Below, piece after piece: positions 37,772 through 47,306 of a stretch of 53,942 bases of DNA (positions are counted from its first letter, which is position 1; each line of letters starts with the position of its first letter). The notes beneath the pieces are model-generated. The model was not told where the DNA came from and searched no databases. It saw only the letters and a list, made by a program, of their open reading frames with translations. The translations under genes and the position numbers were made by a program. The DNA is from Syntrophus sp. (in: bacteria) (GTDB taxonomy: Bacteria > Desulfobacterota > Syntrophia > Syntrophales > UBA8958). Where the stretch lies: positions 1 through 53,942 of the forward strand of contig JANXZC010000168.1 of assembly GCA_025355725.1 (NCBI GenBank), in the 5' to 3' direction.

Positions 37772-38695
37772 ATGATATTAGAAAGAAAAGACATCCTGGG
37801 CATCAAGGAGCTTTCTACAGATGAGATCCTCCTCATCCTCGATACGGCCGATTCCTTCATAGAGATATCAACACGGGAAATAAAAAAGGTCCCGACTTTA
37901 AGAGGCAAAACGGTTATTAACCTCTTTTACGAGGCCTCTACGCGCACGAGGACCTCGTTCGAGATTGCCGGAAAGCGCCTCAGTGCCGATACAATCAATA
38001 TCTCCGCTTCGACAAGTAGCGTGGTCAAGGGAGAGACCCTTCTGGATACAGCCAGGAACCTGGAGGCAATGAATCCTGATGTTATCGTCATCCGTCATAG
38101 CGCTGCCGGGGCCCCCCACATGTTGGCAGGAATGGTTAAACAGTCCATCATCAACGCCGGCGACGGCGCCCATGAGCACCCCACCCAGGCGCTGCTGGAC
38201 ATGATGACGATCCGGGCAAAGAAAGGCCGCCTCGAAAACCTTAATATCGCCATTGTGGGCGACATCTCCCATAGCCGGGTCGCCCGCTCCAACATCTACG
38301 GGCTGAAGAAAATGGGGGCCCAGGTCGCAGTCGCCGGACCGGCAACCATGATCCCCAGAGATATCGAACAAATGGGGGTCACTGTTTATTCATCCTTGGA
38401 CGAGGCCATCAAAGAGGCGGATGTCATCATGATGCTCCGGATTCAGATCGAACGCCAGCATCAGACCATTTTCCCCTCCCTCCGTGAATATGCCCAACGC
38501 TTCTGTCTGAGCAAAAAGAACATTTCCCTGGCGAAAAAGGATGTCCTCGTCATGCACCCGGGACCGATCAACCGGGGAGTTGAAATCTCCCCGGATATTG
38601 CCGATGGTCCCTACTCGGTCATTCTCGATCAGGTCACCAACGGGGTGGCGGTACGCATGGCCCTGTTGTACCTTCTCACAGGAGGCAAAGCATAA
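37772..38695 (+). CDS. pyrB: Aspartate carbamoyltransferase catalytic subunit
   Basis: Joins carbamoyl phosphate and aspartate, the committed step of pyrimidine synthesis. The 307-residue protein has the carbamoyl-phosphate motif [17 protein letters not shown], and the C-terminal [10 protein letters not shown]. No pyrI regulatory-subunit gene follows, consistent with regulation by PyrR instead. Its last bases hold the GGAGG ribosome site for pyrC. Confidence 0.97.
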   Translation: MILERKDILGIKELSTDEILLILDTADSFIEISTREIKKVPTLRGKTVINLFYEASTRTRTSFEIAGKRLSADTINISASTSSVVKGETLLDTARNLEAMNPDVIVIRHSAAGAPHMLAGMVKQSIINAGDGAHEHPTQALLDMMTIRAKKGRLENLNIAIVGDISHSRVARSNIYGLKKMGAQVAVAGPATMIPRDIEQMGVTVYSSLDEAIKEADVIMMLRIQIERQHQTIFPSLREYAQRFCLSKKNISLAKKDVLVMHPGPINRGVEISPDIADGPYSVILDQVTNGVAVRMALLYLLTGGKA

Positions 38696-38696
38696 T

Positions 38697-39986
38697 ATGA
38701 ATTGGCTTATCAAGGGTGCCCGGATTATTGACCCGTCCCAACATATCGACGGCAAAATGGATATCTTGATCGAAAACGGGAAGATCGTCAAACTCGGCGA
38801 AAAGCTGTCGCCGTCAAGTAAAAAGGGGCCGGGCATCATTGAAGCAGCAGGTTTGGTAGTCACCCCCGGGCTCATCGATATGCACACCCACCTGCGGGAA
38901 CCGGGCTTCGAATACAAGGAAACCATACAGACCGGCAGTGAGGCCGCCTGCGCCGGGGGATTCACATCCATTGCCTGCATGCCCAACACGAATCCGGTGA
39001 ATGATACCCGTTCCGTTACGGAATTTGTTCTCAGAAAAGCGGCGGAAACCAATCTTGTCAACATTTATCCCATCGCCGCCATCACGATGCACTCTGAGGG
39101 GAAATCACTTGCCGAGTACTGGGATCTCAAAGAAGCCGGGGCCATCGCGCTTTCCGACGATGGTAAACCGGTCATGGACAGCGCCGTCATGCGCCGGGCG
39201 CTGGAATATGCCCATTCCCTTGGGCTTCCCATCATCTCCCACTGCGAGGACACCTGTCTCTCCTCCGGCGGCGCCATGCATGAGGGATTTGCAGCGACGG
39301 AGCTGGGCTTGCCGGGAATACCGGGCATTGCCGAAGATATTATGGTGGCCAGAGACTTGCTGCTTGCCGAATACACCCGGTCATCCATCCATATCGCCCA
39401 TGTCAGTACGGCCGGGTCCGTGCGCCTGATCAGAGAGGCCAAGGGCAGAGGAGTCAAGGTAACCGCCGAAACGGCCCCTCATTACTTTACCCTGACCGAC
39501 GATGACCTGAGAACCTATAATGTTAATTTCAAGGTCTACCCCCCTTTGCGGGGGAAGGACGACGTCGAGGCAATAAAGGAAGGCCTGCGGGACGGAACCA
39601 TTGATGCGATTGCCAGTGATCACGCCCCCCACGCCCTTACGGACAAGGAAGTGGAATTCGAATATGCCGCAAGCGGTATGATCGGGCTGGAAACATCCCT
39701 GGCCTTGGCTCTGAGGCTCGTCGCTACGGACCTCCTCACCCTGAACCAGTTGATTGAGAAAATGAGCACCAATCCGGCCGGTATCCTCCGTATTCCCGGT
39801 GGAACCCTGCGGCCCGGCGCCCCTGCCGACCTGACTATTATAGACTTGCAGCGATCATGGACGGTCGACCGCGAAGCGATTCGTTCGCGCAGCAAAAATA
39901 CGCCCTTCCTTGGCTGGGGCCTGACCGGAAAGGCCGTCATGACCATAAAGGGCGGCGTGGTAACCTACGACGAGCTTCACAATTGA
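38697..39986 (+). CDS. pyrC: Dihydroorotase
   Basis: Cyclises carbamoyl-aspartate to dihydroorotate. The 429-residue protein is the long (class I) type: zinc ligands H63 and H65 in DMHTHLREPG, the downstream SHCEDT and HVSTAGS segments, and the aspartate in ASDHAPH. The ATG at 38697 lies one base after the pyrB stop and 11 bases after GGAGG; the frame is open further upstream within pyrB but those starts are shadows. Confidence 0.96.
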   Translation: MNWLIKGARIIDPSQHIDGKMDILIENGKIVKLGEKLSPSSKKGPGIIEAAGLVVTPGLIDMHTHLREPGFEYKETIQTGSEAACAGGFTSIACMPNTNPVNDTRSVTEFVLRKAAETNLVNIYPIAAITMHSEGKSLAEYWDLKEAGAIALSDDGKPVMDSAVMRRALEYAHSLGLPIISHCEDTCLSSGGAMHEGFAATELGLPGIPGIAEDIMVARDLLLAEYTRSSIHIAHVSTAGSVRLIREAKGRGVKVTAETAPHYFTLTDDDLRTYNVNFKVYPPLRGKDDVEAIKEGLRDGTIDAIASDHAPHALTDKEVEFEYAASGMIGLETSLALALRLVATDLLTLNQLIEKMSTNPAGILRIPGGTLRPGAPADLTIIDLQRSWTVDREAIRSRSKNTPFLGWGLTGKAVMTIKGGVVTYDELHN

Positions 39987-39987
39987 C

Positions 39988-40764
39988 ATGAACACCCGCG
40001 CCATTCATAAAACCAGGGCCGTCGTTCTCCATACCCTTGACTATGGAGAATCGGACCGCATCGCGACCTTCTATACCCTCGAATTCGGCAAGGTAAAGGG
40101 AATTGCCAAAGGGGCCCGCAGCTCTCGCCGTCGTTTTGCCAATGCCCTCGAACCTTTTTCATGCGCCGACATTCGCTTCTCCCGAAAGGGCGATTCCTTG
40201 GCCTTCGTTGATCAATGCGACATGGTTGATCATTTCCCCACCATCCGCTCGGATCTTGAAAAAAGCATGTCCGCCTCATACCTGGTTGAACTGACCGGCG
40301 CCTTTACCGTGGAAGGCAAAAAAAACGAGCTGATTTTCGAGTTGTTAATTGACTTTCTGTCCGTCATGGACAACGGACCATTTATACCCGGTTTATTGTC
40401 CTTCTTCGAAATCCGCCTCCTTCACCTCTCCGGTTACGAACCAGTCCTTGACCGTTGCGCCCTCTGTAACAGGCCTTTGGAAACTGAAAGTTCATATCGC
40501 TTCAGTAATAGCCGTGGGGGGCTCAAGTGCAGCCGTTGCGACGCCTTTCACCCCCCCACGCCCTCGTTGTCCATAGGAACGCTCCGCAGCCTGATCCATG
40601 CCAAGGATATGCCCGTCAACAGACTTTCACGACTCACTCTTTCCCGGCAGACTGCCCAGGAAAGCAGGCAACTCCTCGTCCATTTCATTCAGCATCTCTT
40701 GGGGCGGGAGCTGAAATCGCTGCAGGTCCTCCATCAGCTCCGGCAGATAGGCGCTATCGGCTGA
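39988..40764 (+). CDS. recO: DNA repair protein RecO
   Basis: Mediator that loads RecA with RecR and RecF in recombinational repair. The 258-residue protein has the N-terminal OB fold (about 8-85; LHTLDYGESDRI, KVKGIAKGARSSRR) and a helical C-terminal domain with a CxxC...CxxC zinc site (CALC and CSRC). It begins one base after pyrC stops, so it is in the pyr operon and would share PyrR control, an unusual association. Confidence 0.93.
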   Translation: MNTRAIHKTRAVVLHTLDYGESDRIATFYTLEFGKVKGIAKGARSSRRRFANALEPFSCADIRFSRKGDSLAFVDQCDMVDHFPTIRSDLEKSMSASYLVELTGAFTVEGKKNELIFELLIDFLSVMDNGPFIPGLLSFFEIRLLHLSGYEPVLDRCALCNRPLETESSYRFSNSRGGLKCSRCDAFHPPTPSLSIGTLRSLIHAKDMPVNRLSRLTLSRQTAQESRQLLVHFIQHLLGRELKSLQVLHQLRQIGAIG

Positions 40765-40772
40765 AATACCTA

Positions 40773-40801
40773 TTGACACCCATGCTTAGCCATGTTATTC
40801 G
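40773..40801 (+). promoter_or_regulatory. Candidate promoter for glyQS
   Basis: TTGACA (40773-40778), a 17-bp spacer and TATTCG (40796-40801), about 50 bp before the glyQ start. The -10 resembles those proposed for pyrR and DUF2065. Confidence 0.45.
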
Positions 40802-40849
40802 TGCACCGTTAATAACCTTGCAGAATCTTTGAACAGTAAGGAGGTTATA

Positions 40850-41716
40850 GTGACCTTTCAGGAGTTGATTTTTTCACTGGAAAGATACTGGGCAAACCAT
40901 GGTTGTGTTGTCCAGCAGCCATACGACCTTGAGGTAGGGGCTGGGACTTTCAATCCCGCAACCTTTCTGAGATCCCTGGGTCCGGAACCCTGGAATGTTG
41001 CTTATGTGGAACCTTCCCGGCGCCCCACGGATGGACGTTATGGAGAAAATCCGAACCGCCTGCAGCATTACTACCAATACCAGGTAATCATGAAACCGTC
41101 GCCTCTGAACATTCAGGAACTCTACCTTGACTCACTGCGGAGTTTCGGCATCGATCCCATGGAACATGATATCCGGTTTGTCGAAGACGACTGGGAATCG
41201 CCGACGGTGGGGGCCTGGGGTTTAGGATGGGAGGTATGGCTGGACGGCATGGAGATCTCCCAGTTCACCTATTTCCAGCAGGTCGGCGGCGTGGATCTCC
41301 ATCCCGTATGCGCCGAGCTTACTTACGGCATCGAGCGGATTGCCATGTATATCCAGGGGATCGACAATGTCTACGACCTGCAGTGGAACGACCGGGTGAC
41401 TTACGGCGAGGTTCACCATAAGGGCGAGGTGGAGTGGTCCATTTATAATTTCGAAAAGGCGGATGTGGAGATGATGAGGAAGATCTTCGATATGTACGAA
41501 GGCGAAGGCATCCGCACCGCCGAGATGGAACTGGTCCTGCCGACATATGACTGCTGCCTCAAGTGCTCTCATACCTTTAACATGCTCAACGCCCGGGGGG
41601 CCATCAGCGTCGCCGAAAGGACAAGTTACATCGGCAGGGTCAGAAATCTTGCCCGGCTCAGCGCCGAGTTATACATAAAACAGCGTGAGAAAATGGGTTA
41701 TCCCCTCATCAAATAA
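40850..41716 (+). CDS. glyQ: Glycyl-tRNA synthetase alpha subunit
   Basis: Catalytic subunit of the two-subunit bacterial glycyl-tRNA synthetase. The 288-residue protein is highly conserved ([39 protein letters not shown]). The start is GTG at 40850 with AAGGAGG five bases upstream; a TTG at 40829 would overlap that site. It is followed by glyS after 33 bp. Confidence 0.97.
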   Translation: MTFQELIFSLERYWANHGCVVQQPYDLEVGAGTFNPATFLRSLGPEPWNVAYVEPSRRPTDGRYGENPNRLQHYYQYQVIMKPSPLNIQELYLDSLRSFGIDPMEHDIRFVEDDWESPTVGAWGLGWEVWLDGMEISQFTYFQQVGGVDLHPVCAELTYGIERIAMYIQGIDNVYDLQWNDRVTYGEVHHKGEVEWSIYNFEKADVEMMRKIFDMYEGEGIRTAEMELVLPTYDCCLKCSHTFNMLNARGAISVAERTSYIGRVRNLARLSAELYIKQREKMGYPLIK

Positions 41717-41749
41717 TTTAGAAACAGGCGATCACGGGAGTATTATCGA

Positions 41750-43822
41750 ATGGGAAAAGAATTGCTGCTTGAAATCGGGACGGAAGAAATTCCGGCCGCC
41801 TTTCTACCCAAGGCCATGGCCGATATGGATGATCTCATCCGCAAGGCCCTAAAAGGCGAAAGAGTCCAGCACGGGCAGGTTACTGCCATGGCCACGCCAA
41901 GACGTCTCTTCCTGTGCGTGGCGGATTTATCAGAAATGCAGGAAGATCAGGTTATCGAAAAACTCGGTCCCACCAGGAAGGCCGCTTTTGACGACAAGGG
42001 CGCCCCGACCAAAGCGGCAATCGGTTTTGCCAGGGGACAGGGACTGGAGATCTCGGAGATTGAAATCATTGACACCGACAAGGGTGAATATCTCTGTGCC
42101 CGTAAAAAGATTGCCGGTGGCCCCACAGCCGAGCTGCTACCGGTGCTTCTTTCCAAGCTGATCTTATCCATTCCCTTTAAAAAAGCCATGCGCTGGTCGA
42201 ATCTGGAAATCCGTTTCGCCCGACCGATCCACTGGATACTGGCCATGTACGGCGGCGCCGTTGTCCCATTCAGTATCGAGAACATTCAGAGCGGCAATGC
42301 CTCCCGGGGACATCGTTTTATGAGTCCCGGTTCCTTTGCCGTGTCCGATTGTAAAGATTATCTTGAAAAGACAAAGAACGCCTATGTAGTTGTTGATCCT
42401 GAAGAAAGAAAAAAGATTATCGGCGAGGAAGCCCATCGGGTCGCCGCAAATGTTTCCGGAAAGCCATTCATTGACGATGACCTGCTTCAGACAGTCACGT
42501 TTCTTGTGGAATATCCCACCGCGGTCTGCGGCAGTTTCGATCCGGCATATCTGGATCTTCCCCGGGAAGTTCTGATTACGACCATGATGTCCCACCAGAA
42601 GTATTTCCCCGTCGTCGATGACAATGGCAAGCTCCTCCCCCATTTCATTACTATCAACAACACCCTGGCCCGTGACCCTTCCGTAGTGACCAGAGGCAAC
42701 GAAAAGGTTATCCGGGCAAGGTTGTCCGACGCCCGGTTCTTTTTTGAGGAGGATCGGAAAATATCCCTCGATCAGCGCTTTGAAGACCTGCAGAAAGTTG
42801 TCTATCATACCCTGTTGGGGACCTCTTACGAAAAGGTGCTGCGTTTCCGAAATCTCGCCGCCCAAATTGCCGAAAAGATCAATCCGGACTTGAAGGAGTC
42901 TGTTGACCGCACCGCCGTTCTTGCCAAAGCGGATCTGGATACGCAGATGGTGGGAGAATTCTCGGAGCTTCAGGGAGTAATGGGTCGCGAATACGCCCTC
43001 CTGGCCGGAGAAAATCCGATCGTCGCCAGGGCTGTTTACGAACATTATCTTCCCCTGGCAGCCGGCGGGGAACTGCCCGTAACCGAGGAAGGGGCCATCG
43101 TCAGTATTGCCGACAAACTGGACACTATCACGGGCTTCTTCAGCGTCAACCTCACCCCCTCAGGAACTGCCGATCCCTATGCCCTGCGCAGACAAGCCCT
43201 GGGCGTCATCAACATCATCCTTGACAAGGCATATCCCCTGAAACTGGACGAACTGATCGCCTACAGCCTCGATAACCTGCAAGACCGGATCAAACGGCCG
43301 GCCATGGACGTAAAGAGTGATGTCATGGAGTTCTTTAAGGCCCGCTTCGAGAATCAACTGATCAGCCAGGGACATCCTTATGATGTCGTTGACGCTGTTG
43401 TCACCGCCGGTTTTTCTGATTTAACGGAGACTCTGAAGAAGATCGTGGCCATGGAAACATTCCGTAGTCACGTTGATTTCCAGCCCCTGGCCGTTGCCTT
43501 CAAGCGCGTATCCAACATCCTCAAGGATTTCCAGGGCGGGGCCGTTCAGGAAAGTTTGTTTCAGGCAGGGGAGGAACGGGAACTTTACCGGGTCTTTCTT
43601 GGCGTCCGTGCCAAGGCCCTGACGTACCTCGACGGACGTCATTATGAATCAGCCCTCGTAGAGATGGCCAGTTTGCGCGCCCCGGTTGACTCGTTCTTTG
43701 ACGCCGTCATGATTATGGCCAAAGAGGAGGACATAAAATATAATCGTCTGTCTCTTCTTGAAGAGATCTCGTCTCTATTCCGCAGAGTTGCCGATTTCTC
43801 AAAGCTTGTGACAGACTTCTAA
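41750..43822 (+). CDS. glyS: Glycyl-tRNA synthetase beta subunit
   Basis: tRNA-binding subunit of the tetrameric glycyl-tRNA synthetase. The 690-residue length is standard. The N-terminal LLLEIGTEEIPAAFLPKA and the central MMSHQKYFPV segment are diagnostic; an HD-like segment and the anticodon-binding C-terminal domain (about 590-680) follow. It ends 14 bp before the GAF-ATPase gene. Confidence 0.97.
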   Translation: MGKELLLEIGTEEIPAAFLPKAMADMDDLIRKALKGERVQHGQVTAMATPRRLFLCVADLSEMQEDQVIEKLGPTRKAAFDDKGAPTKAAIGFARGQGLEISEIEIIDTDKGEYLCARKKIAGGPTAELLPVLLSKLILSIPFKKAMRWSNLEIRFARPIHWILAMYGGAVVPFSIENIQSGNASRGHRFMSPGSFAVSDCKDYLEKTKNAYVVVDPEERKKIIGEEAHRVAANVSGKPFIDDDLLQTVTFLVEYPTAVCGSFDPAYLDLPREVLITTMMSHQKYFPVVDDNGKLLPHFITINNTLARDPSVVTRGNEKVIRARLSDARFFFEEDRKISLDQRFEDLQKVVYHTLLGTSYEKVLRFRNLAAQIAEKINPDLKESVDRTAVLAKADLDTQMVGEFSELQGVMGREYALLAGENPIVARAVYEHYLPLAAGGELPVTEEGAIVSIADKLDTITGFFSVNLTPSGTADPYALRRQALGVINIILDKAYPLKLDELIAYSLDNLQDRIKRPAMDVKSDVMEFFKARFENQLISQGHPYDVVDAVVTAGFSDLTETLKKIVAMETFRSHVDFQPLAVAFKRVSNILKDFQGGAVQESLFQAGEERELYRVFLGVRAKALTYLDGRHYESALVEMASLRAPVDSFFDAVMIMAKEEDIKYNRLSLLEEISSLFRRVADFSKLVTDF

Positions 43823-43836
43823 AGGGAATATTTAAG

Positions 43837-46134
43837 ATGGCCAATCCCGCATCCCAACAGATCAACGAACTGGAAGAGCAACTTCAACGCCGCAAGAACC
43901 TTCAGGATATCACCAACCGGATCCACTCCGCCCAAAACATCAAGCAGATTCTCATAGATCTGAAGGACGGCATCCTCAACCTCTTTGATGCCTACTCACT
44001 TACGATTTATATCGTTGACCGTATGAGAAACGAGATTTTTTCCATGTTTCTTTCCGGATCAACAATTAACGAAATCCGGGTCCCCATCAGCAATCGCAGC
44101 ATTGCCGGCTATGTGGCCAATACAGGGAAAATTGCCAATATTGCCGACACTTACGATGATAAAGAATTAAAGGCCATTGACAAGGAACTAACCTTCGACG
44201 CCAGTTGGGACAAGAAGTCAGGTTTCCGGACCAAACAGATTCTTGCCGCCCCGGTATACCACAACGGGAAGCTCATGGGGGTTATCCAGATTCTCAACAA
44301 AAAAGGAGGGATCGGCAAGTTTTCAGAAGATGAAAAAGGTTTTCTCCACGAAATGTCTGAAGTCCTCGGCGTCGCCTTCTTCAACCAGGAGCGTTTTGCC
44401 CGGAGGCGCAAGACCCGCTTCGATTACCTGATCAGCCGGGACCTCATCAAGGAAGAGGGGCTGGATGCGGCCTGGGAAGAATCCCGGGAGCAGAAGGAAA
44501 CGATGGAAGCCTTCCTTATGAAAAAATACAAGATCTCCAAGGACGATATGGGGAAGTCTTTTGCCGAGTTCTATCGCTGCAAGTTTGTCCAGTTCAACGA
44601 TAAAATCCCCATTCCCGGTGATCTCATCAAGAATCTCAAGAGGGACTACCTGCGCAGAGAACTATGGGTGCCTATCAGCAGGCTGGAAGACGGCAACATC
44701 AATATCCTGGTGGACGACCCCAATAACATCCTCAAGCGGGATATGATCGAAAACCTCATGAAGACCAAGGCAATCCGCTATGACGTGGCCCTTACTGAAG
44801 ATATCATCAAGTTCATTGGTTATTTTTACCAGTCACCGGAAGATGAAACCTCTATTTCCGACATCCTGGGGAAAATGGACGCCGATGCGGACGAAGGAGA
44901 TGAAGATGAAGATGGAGATATCGTCACCGAATCAGACAGCGCCATTATGCAGCTTGTCAACAAGATTATCAATGACGCGTATGTCCGGCGTACCTCCGAC
45001 ATTCATATCGAACCCAACGTCGGCAAAAAGAATGTAGAAGTGAGATTCCGGGTCGATGGGGACTGCGCCCTCTATCAAACGGTTCCTTACAGTTACCGGC
45101 TGGCCCTGATATCGAGGATCAAGATCATGTCCAATCTTGATATAACCATTAAACGACTTCCCCAGGACGGAAAAATCAAATTCAGAAGACCGGGGGGCGA
45201 TGAAATCGAATTGCGGGTGGCAACAATCCCCACCCAGGGCGGCGTCGAGGACATCGTCATGCGTATCCTGGCCAAAGGAGAAACCTTGCCCCTGGAGGCA
45301 ATGGCCCTGTTACCGCGGAATTACAAGGGGCTCCTCGATATCTGCGAAAAGCCCTACGGGATGATCCTCGTGGTGGGTCCCACCGGTTCCGGTAAAACCA
45401 CCACCCTCCATGCCGCCCTGCACCATATCAACACCCCGGACCGGAAGATCTGGACCGCCGAAGATCCCGTCGAAATTACCCAGTACGGACTCCGCCAGGT
45501 TCAAGTACAATCAAAGATCGGCTTCGATTTCGCAGCAGCCATGCGGGCCTTCCTCCGGGCGGACCCGGATGTCATCATGGTCGGTGAAATGCGGGATTTC
45601 GAAACCGCAAAGACCGGCGTCGAGGCCTCCCTGACCGGGCATCTCGTCTTCAGCACTCTCCACACCAACAGCGCCCCGGAAACCATCACGAGACTCCTGG
45701 ATATGGGAATCGACCCGCTGAACTTCGCCGACGCCCTCCTGGGTATTCTTGCCCAGCGTCTGGTGCGTACCCTCTGCAAGAACTGCAAGGAACCCTATCA
45801 CCCTACTCAGCAGGAATTTGACGAGATGGTGGAGAGCTATGGTGAGGAAGACTTTAAGAAACTCAATATCACCTATACTGACGACTTCACCCTTTACCGT
45901 CCGAAAGGCTGCGATATCTGTGATAAATCAGGATACAAGGGAAGGATGGGCATCCACGAGCTGTTGGTCGCCTCAGACAACGTCAAGCGGCTGATCCAGA
46001 AGCACGAACAGGTGGAAGTACTGCGGCAAATGTCCATGTCCGAAGGCATGACCACCCTGCTTCAGGACGGCATCCAGAAGGCAATTCAAGGCGTAACCGA
46101 TTTTAAACAGATCCGCCGGGTCTGTATCAAGTAG
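43837..46134 (+). CDS. GspE/PilB-type secretion ATPase with N-terminal GAF domain
   Basis: A 765-residue ATPase of the type II secretion/type IV pilus assembly family. An N-terminal coiled coil leads to a GAF domain (about 22-185), then a T2SSE N-domain-like part (about 220-340), an acidic linker (about 345-370), and the ATPase domain with Walker A GPTGSGKTT (about 513-521), Walker B-type DPDVIMVGEMRD, and a CxxC...CxxC zinc loop (CKNC, CDIC). No other pilus or secretion gene is near; it follows glyS by 14 bp. The GAF domain suggests control by a small molecule such as a cyclic nucleotide. A PilB-like extension motor is most likely. Confidence 0.87.
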   Translation: MANPASQQINELEEQLQRRKNLQDITNRIHSAQNIKQILIDLKDGILNLFDAYSLTIYIVDRMRNEIFSMFLSGSTINEIRVPISNRSIAGYVANTGKIANIADTYDDKELKAIDKELTFDASWDKKSGFRTKQILAAPVYHNGKLMGVIQILNKKGGIGKFSEDEKGFLHEMSEVLGVAFFNQERFARRRKTRFDYLISRDLIKEEGLDAAWEESREQKETMEAFLMKKYKISKDDMGKSFAEFYRCKFVQFNDKIPIPGDLIKNLKRDYLRRELWVPISRLEDGNINILVDDPNNILKRDMIENLMKTKAIRYDVALTEDIIKFIGYFYQSPEDETSISDILGKMDADADEGDEDEDGDIVTESDSAIMQLVNKIINDAYVRRTSDIHIEPNVGKKNVEVRFRVDGDCALYQTVPYSYRLALISRIKIMSNLDITIKRLPQDGKIKFRRPGGDEIELRVATIPTQGGVEDIVMRILAKGETLPLEAMALLPRNYKGLLDICEKPYGMILVVGPTGSGKTTTLHAALHHINTPDRKIWTAEDPVEITQYGLRQVQVQSKIGFDFAAAMRAFLRADPDVIMVGEMRDFETAKTGVEASLTGHLVFSTLHTNSAPETITRLLDMGIDPLNFADALLGILAQRLVRTLCKNCKEPYHPTQQEFDEMVESYGEEDFKKLNITYTDDFTLYRPKGCDICDKSGYKGRMGIHELLVASDNVKRLIQKHEQVEVLRQMSMSEGMTTLLQDGIQKAIQGVTDFKQIRRVCIK

Positions 46135-46150
46135 TCTTCAAACAATGATC

Positions 46151-46181
46151 TTGACTTGGTCCAGCATATGGTCTAGTATGC
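46151..46181 (+). promoter_or_regulatory. Promoter and operator of the toxin-antitoxin pair
   Basis: TTGACT (46151-46156), a 17-bp spacer and TAGTAT (46174-46179). The dyad GCATA-8-TATGC (46164-46168 and 46177-46181) overlaps the -10 and is a likely antitoxin operator. Transcription would begin only about 2-4 bases before the antitoxin ATG at 46189, so the mRNA is probably leaderless; no ribosome site is visible. Confidence 0.6.
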
Positions 46182-46188
46182 AACCATC

Positions 46189-46434
46189 ATGATAACCATC
46201 AACGTGAACGAAGCCAAGACGCATCTCTCTCAATACCTTGATGCAGCGGAAAGTGGGGAGCGAATCATTATCTGCAAACGGAACCGCCCGGTTGCCGAAA
46301 TCTGTCCCATCGCCCATAAAGACAAGGAAAAACGTCCGCTTGGTCTTGCCAAAGGGACATTCGAGGTTCCATCCTCATTTTTTGACGAACTGCCGGAAGA
46401 GACCATCGCCTTGTTTTCCGGCATGGCGACATGA
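46189..46434 (+). CDS. Antitoxin of the Phd/YefM family
   Basis: An 81-residue protein with the Phd/YefM DNA-binding N-terminus (MITINVNEAKTHLSQYLDAA, then GERIIICKRNRPVAEI) and a C-terminal tail that would wrap the toxin. It would neutralise the PIN-domain RNase encoded next and repress their shared promoter. ATGA overlap with the toxin gene ensures coupled translation. Phd/YefM antitoxins paired with PIN toxins are a known mixed type II arrangement. Confidence 0.9.
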   Translation: MITINVNEAKTHLSQYLDAAESGERIIICKRNRPVAEICPIAHKDKEKRPLGLAKGTFEVPSSFFDELPEETIALFSGMAT

Positions 46435-46817
46435 ATATTCTTCTCGATACCTGCACTTTTCTCTGGATTATCGCCGACAGCGATGATCTTTCTGAAAATG
46501 CCCGGCGTCTGTTTGCTGATCCCAACAACGAAGTCTATCTCAGCGCTGTATCTGCGTGGGAAATCATCGTTAAGCACCGTCTTGGCAAATTACCCCTGCC
46601 CGAACCAATACACGACTTCATCCGTTTCAACCGTACCCGGCACCGTATCGATACCTGCCCTCTGGATGAAGCGGCAGTCTTGCAACTAACCCGTTTGCCG
46701 GATTTACATAAAGACCCTTTCGACCGGATTCTTATTTGTCAAGCCATCGCCGGAAGCATGACCATTCTCACCCCCGACGCCCATATCACCCGTTATCCCG
46801 TCAAGACAGAATGGTAA
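46431..46817 (+). CDS. PIN-domain toxin (VapC-like)
   Basis: A 128-residue PIN-domain protein, predicted Mg2+-dependent RNase. Acidic residues D6 (LLDTCTF), E44 (SAWEI), D98 (DPFDRILICQA) and D116 (TPDAHI) fit the active site. It is coupled to the antitoxin upstream. This is the PilT-N branch whose partners are Phd-type antitoxins. All key residues are present, so the toxin is probably functional. Confidence 0.9.
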   Translation: MNILLDTCTFLWIIADSDDLSENARRLFADPNNEVYLSAVSAWEIIVKHRLGKLPLPEPIHDFIRFNRTRHRIDTCPLDEAAVLQLTRLPDLHKDPFDRILICQAIAGSMTILTPDAHITRYPVKTEW

Positions 46818-46845
46818 CGACCCAGGGCATAATATCTTGTCAGAA

Positions 46846-46941
46846 TCAGAATTTCCTTTCAATGTCGCACCGCCCATGAAGTTGAAAAAGCCGGATGTCA
46901 TCTTCCAACACAAGGTGTATTTTCAGATTCTCTCTTTCCAT
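46846..46941 (-). pseudogene. Possible remnant of a RelE/ParE-type toxin C-terminus
   Basis: A 31-codon minus-strand frame ends in ...LFQLHGRCDIERKF, which resembles the C-terminal strand and HGxxDIE ending of ParE/RelE toxins. The rest of the toxin is missing. It lies about 140 bp downstream of the XRE gene on the same strand, where a HigB/RelE partner might have been. The match is short and made by eye, so this is only a suggestion. Confidence 0.22.
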
Positions 46942-47078
46942 TTTATTCCGACTAGCTAACGCAGTTTATACATTCATTGCTATAATAACACTAGGTGACA
47001 GCAATAAACGACAAATTTCATTTTCCCAACGATCACTCCTGCACATAACCAAAATAAATCGGTACAAGCACATCCCAA

Positions 47079-47306
47079 CTATTTTCTGATTTTCTCTTCA
47101 ACAAGCGACAGGATTTTTGAAGCGGAAATATTGAACGCCTTTGCGAGCTGAAAAATAGTGATAAGAGAAGGTTGCTTATGGCCACATTCCAGGAGAGAAA
47201 TAAAACTCCTGTCAAGATTGCTTACCTCAGCAAGCTTCTCTTGTGAGATTTGATTTGCCTTCCGGAGCACCCTGATTACTTCCCCAAATGCCTCTTCGAT
47301 CGTCAA
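47079..47306 (-). CDS. XRE-family transcriptional regulator
   Basis: A 75-residue helix-turn-helix protein of the Cro/C1 type (ISQEKLAEVSNLDRSFISLLE..., followed by PSLITIFQLAKAFNIS). It is a DNA-binding domain with almost nothing else. The start is TTG at 47306, supported by AGGAGG five bases upstream. Such small regulators are typical of phage remnants, restriction or toxin-antitoxin loci; here it stands near a possible toxin fragment. A weak dyad TGTTG-8-CAACA (47354-47371) upstream may be its operator. Confidence 0.85.
   Translation of the reverse strand: MTIEEAFGEVIRVLRKANQISQEKLAEVSNLDRSFISLLECGHKQPSLITIFQLAKAFNISASKILSLVEEKIRK

Noticed and set aside
46895-47089. 64-codon plus-strand frame as a small protein
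   Set aside because: It has no ribosome site or motif, and it is antisense to both the possible toxin remnant and the end of the XRE gene.
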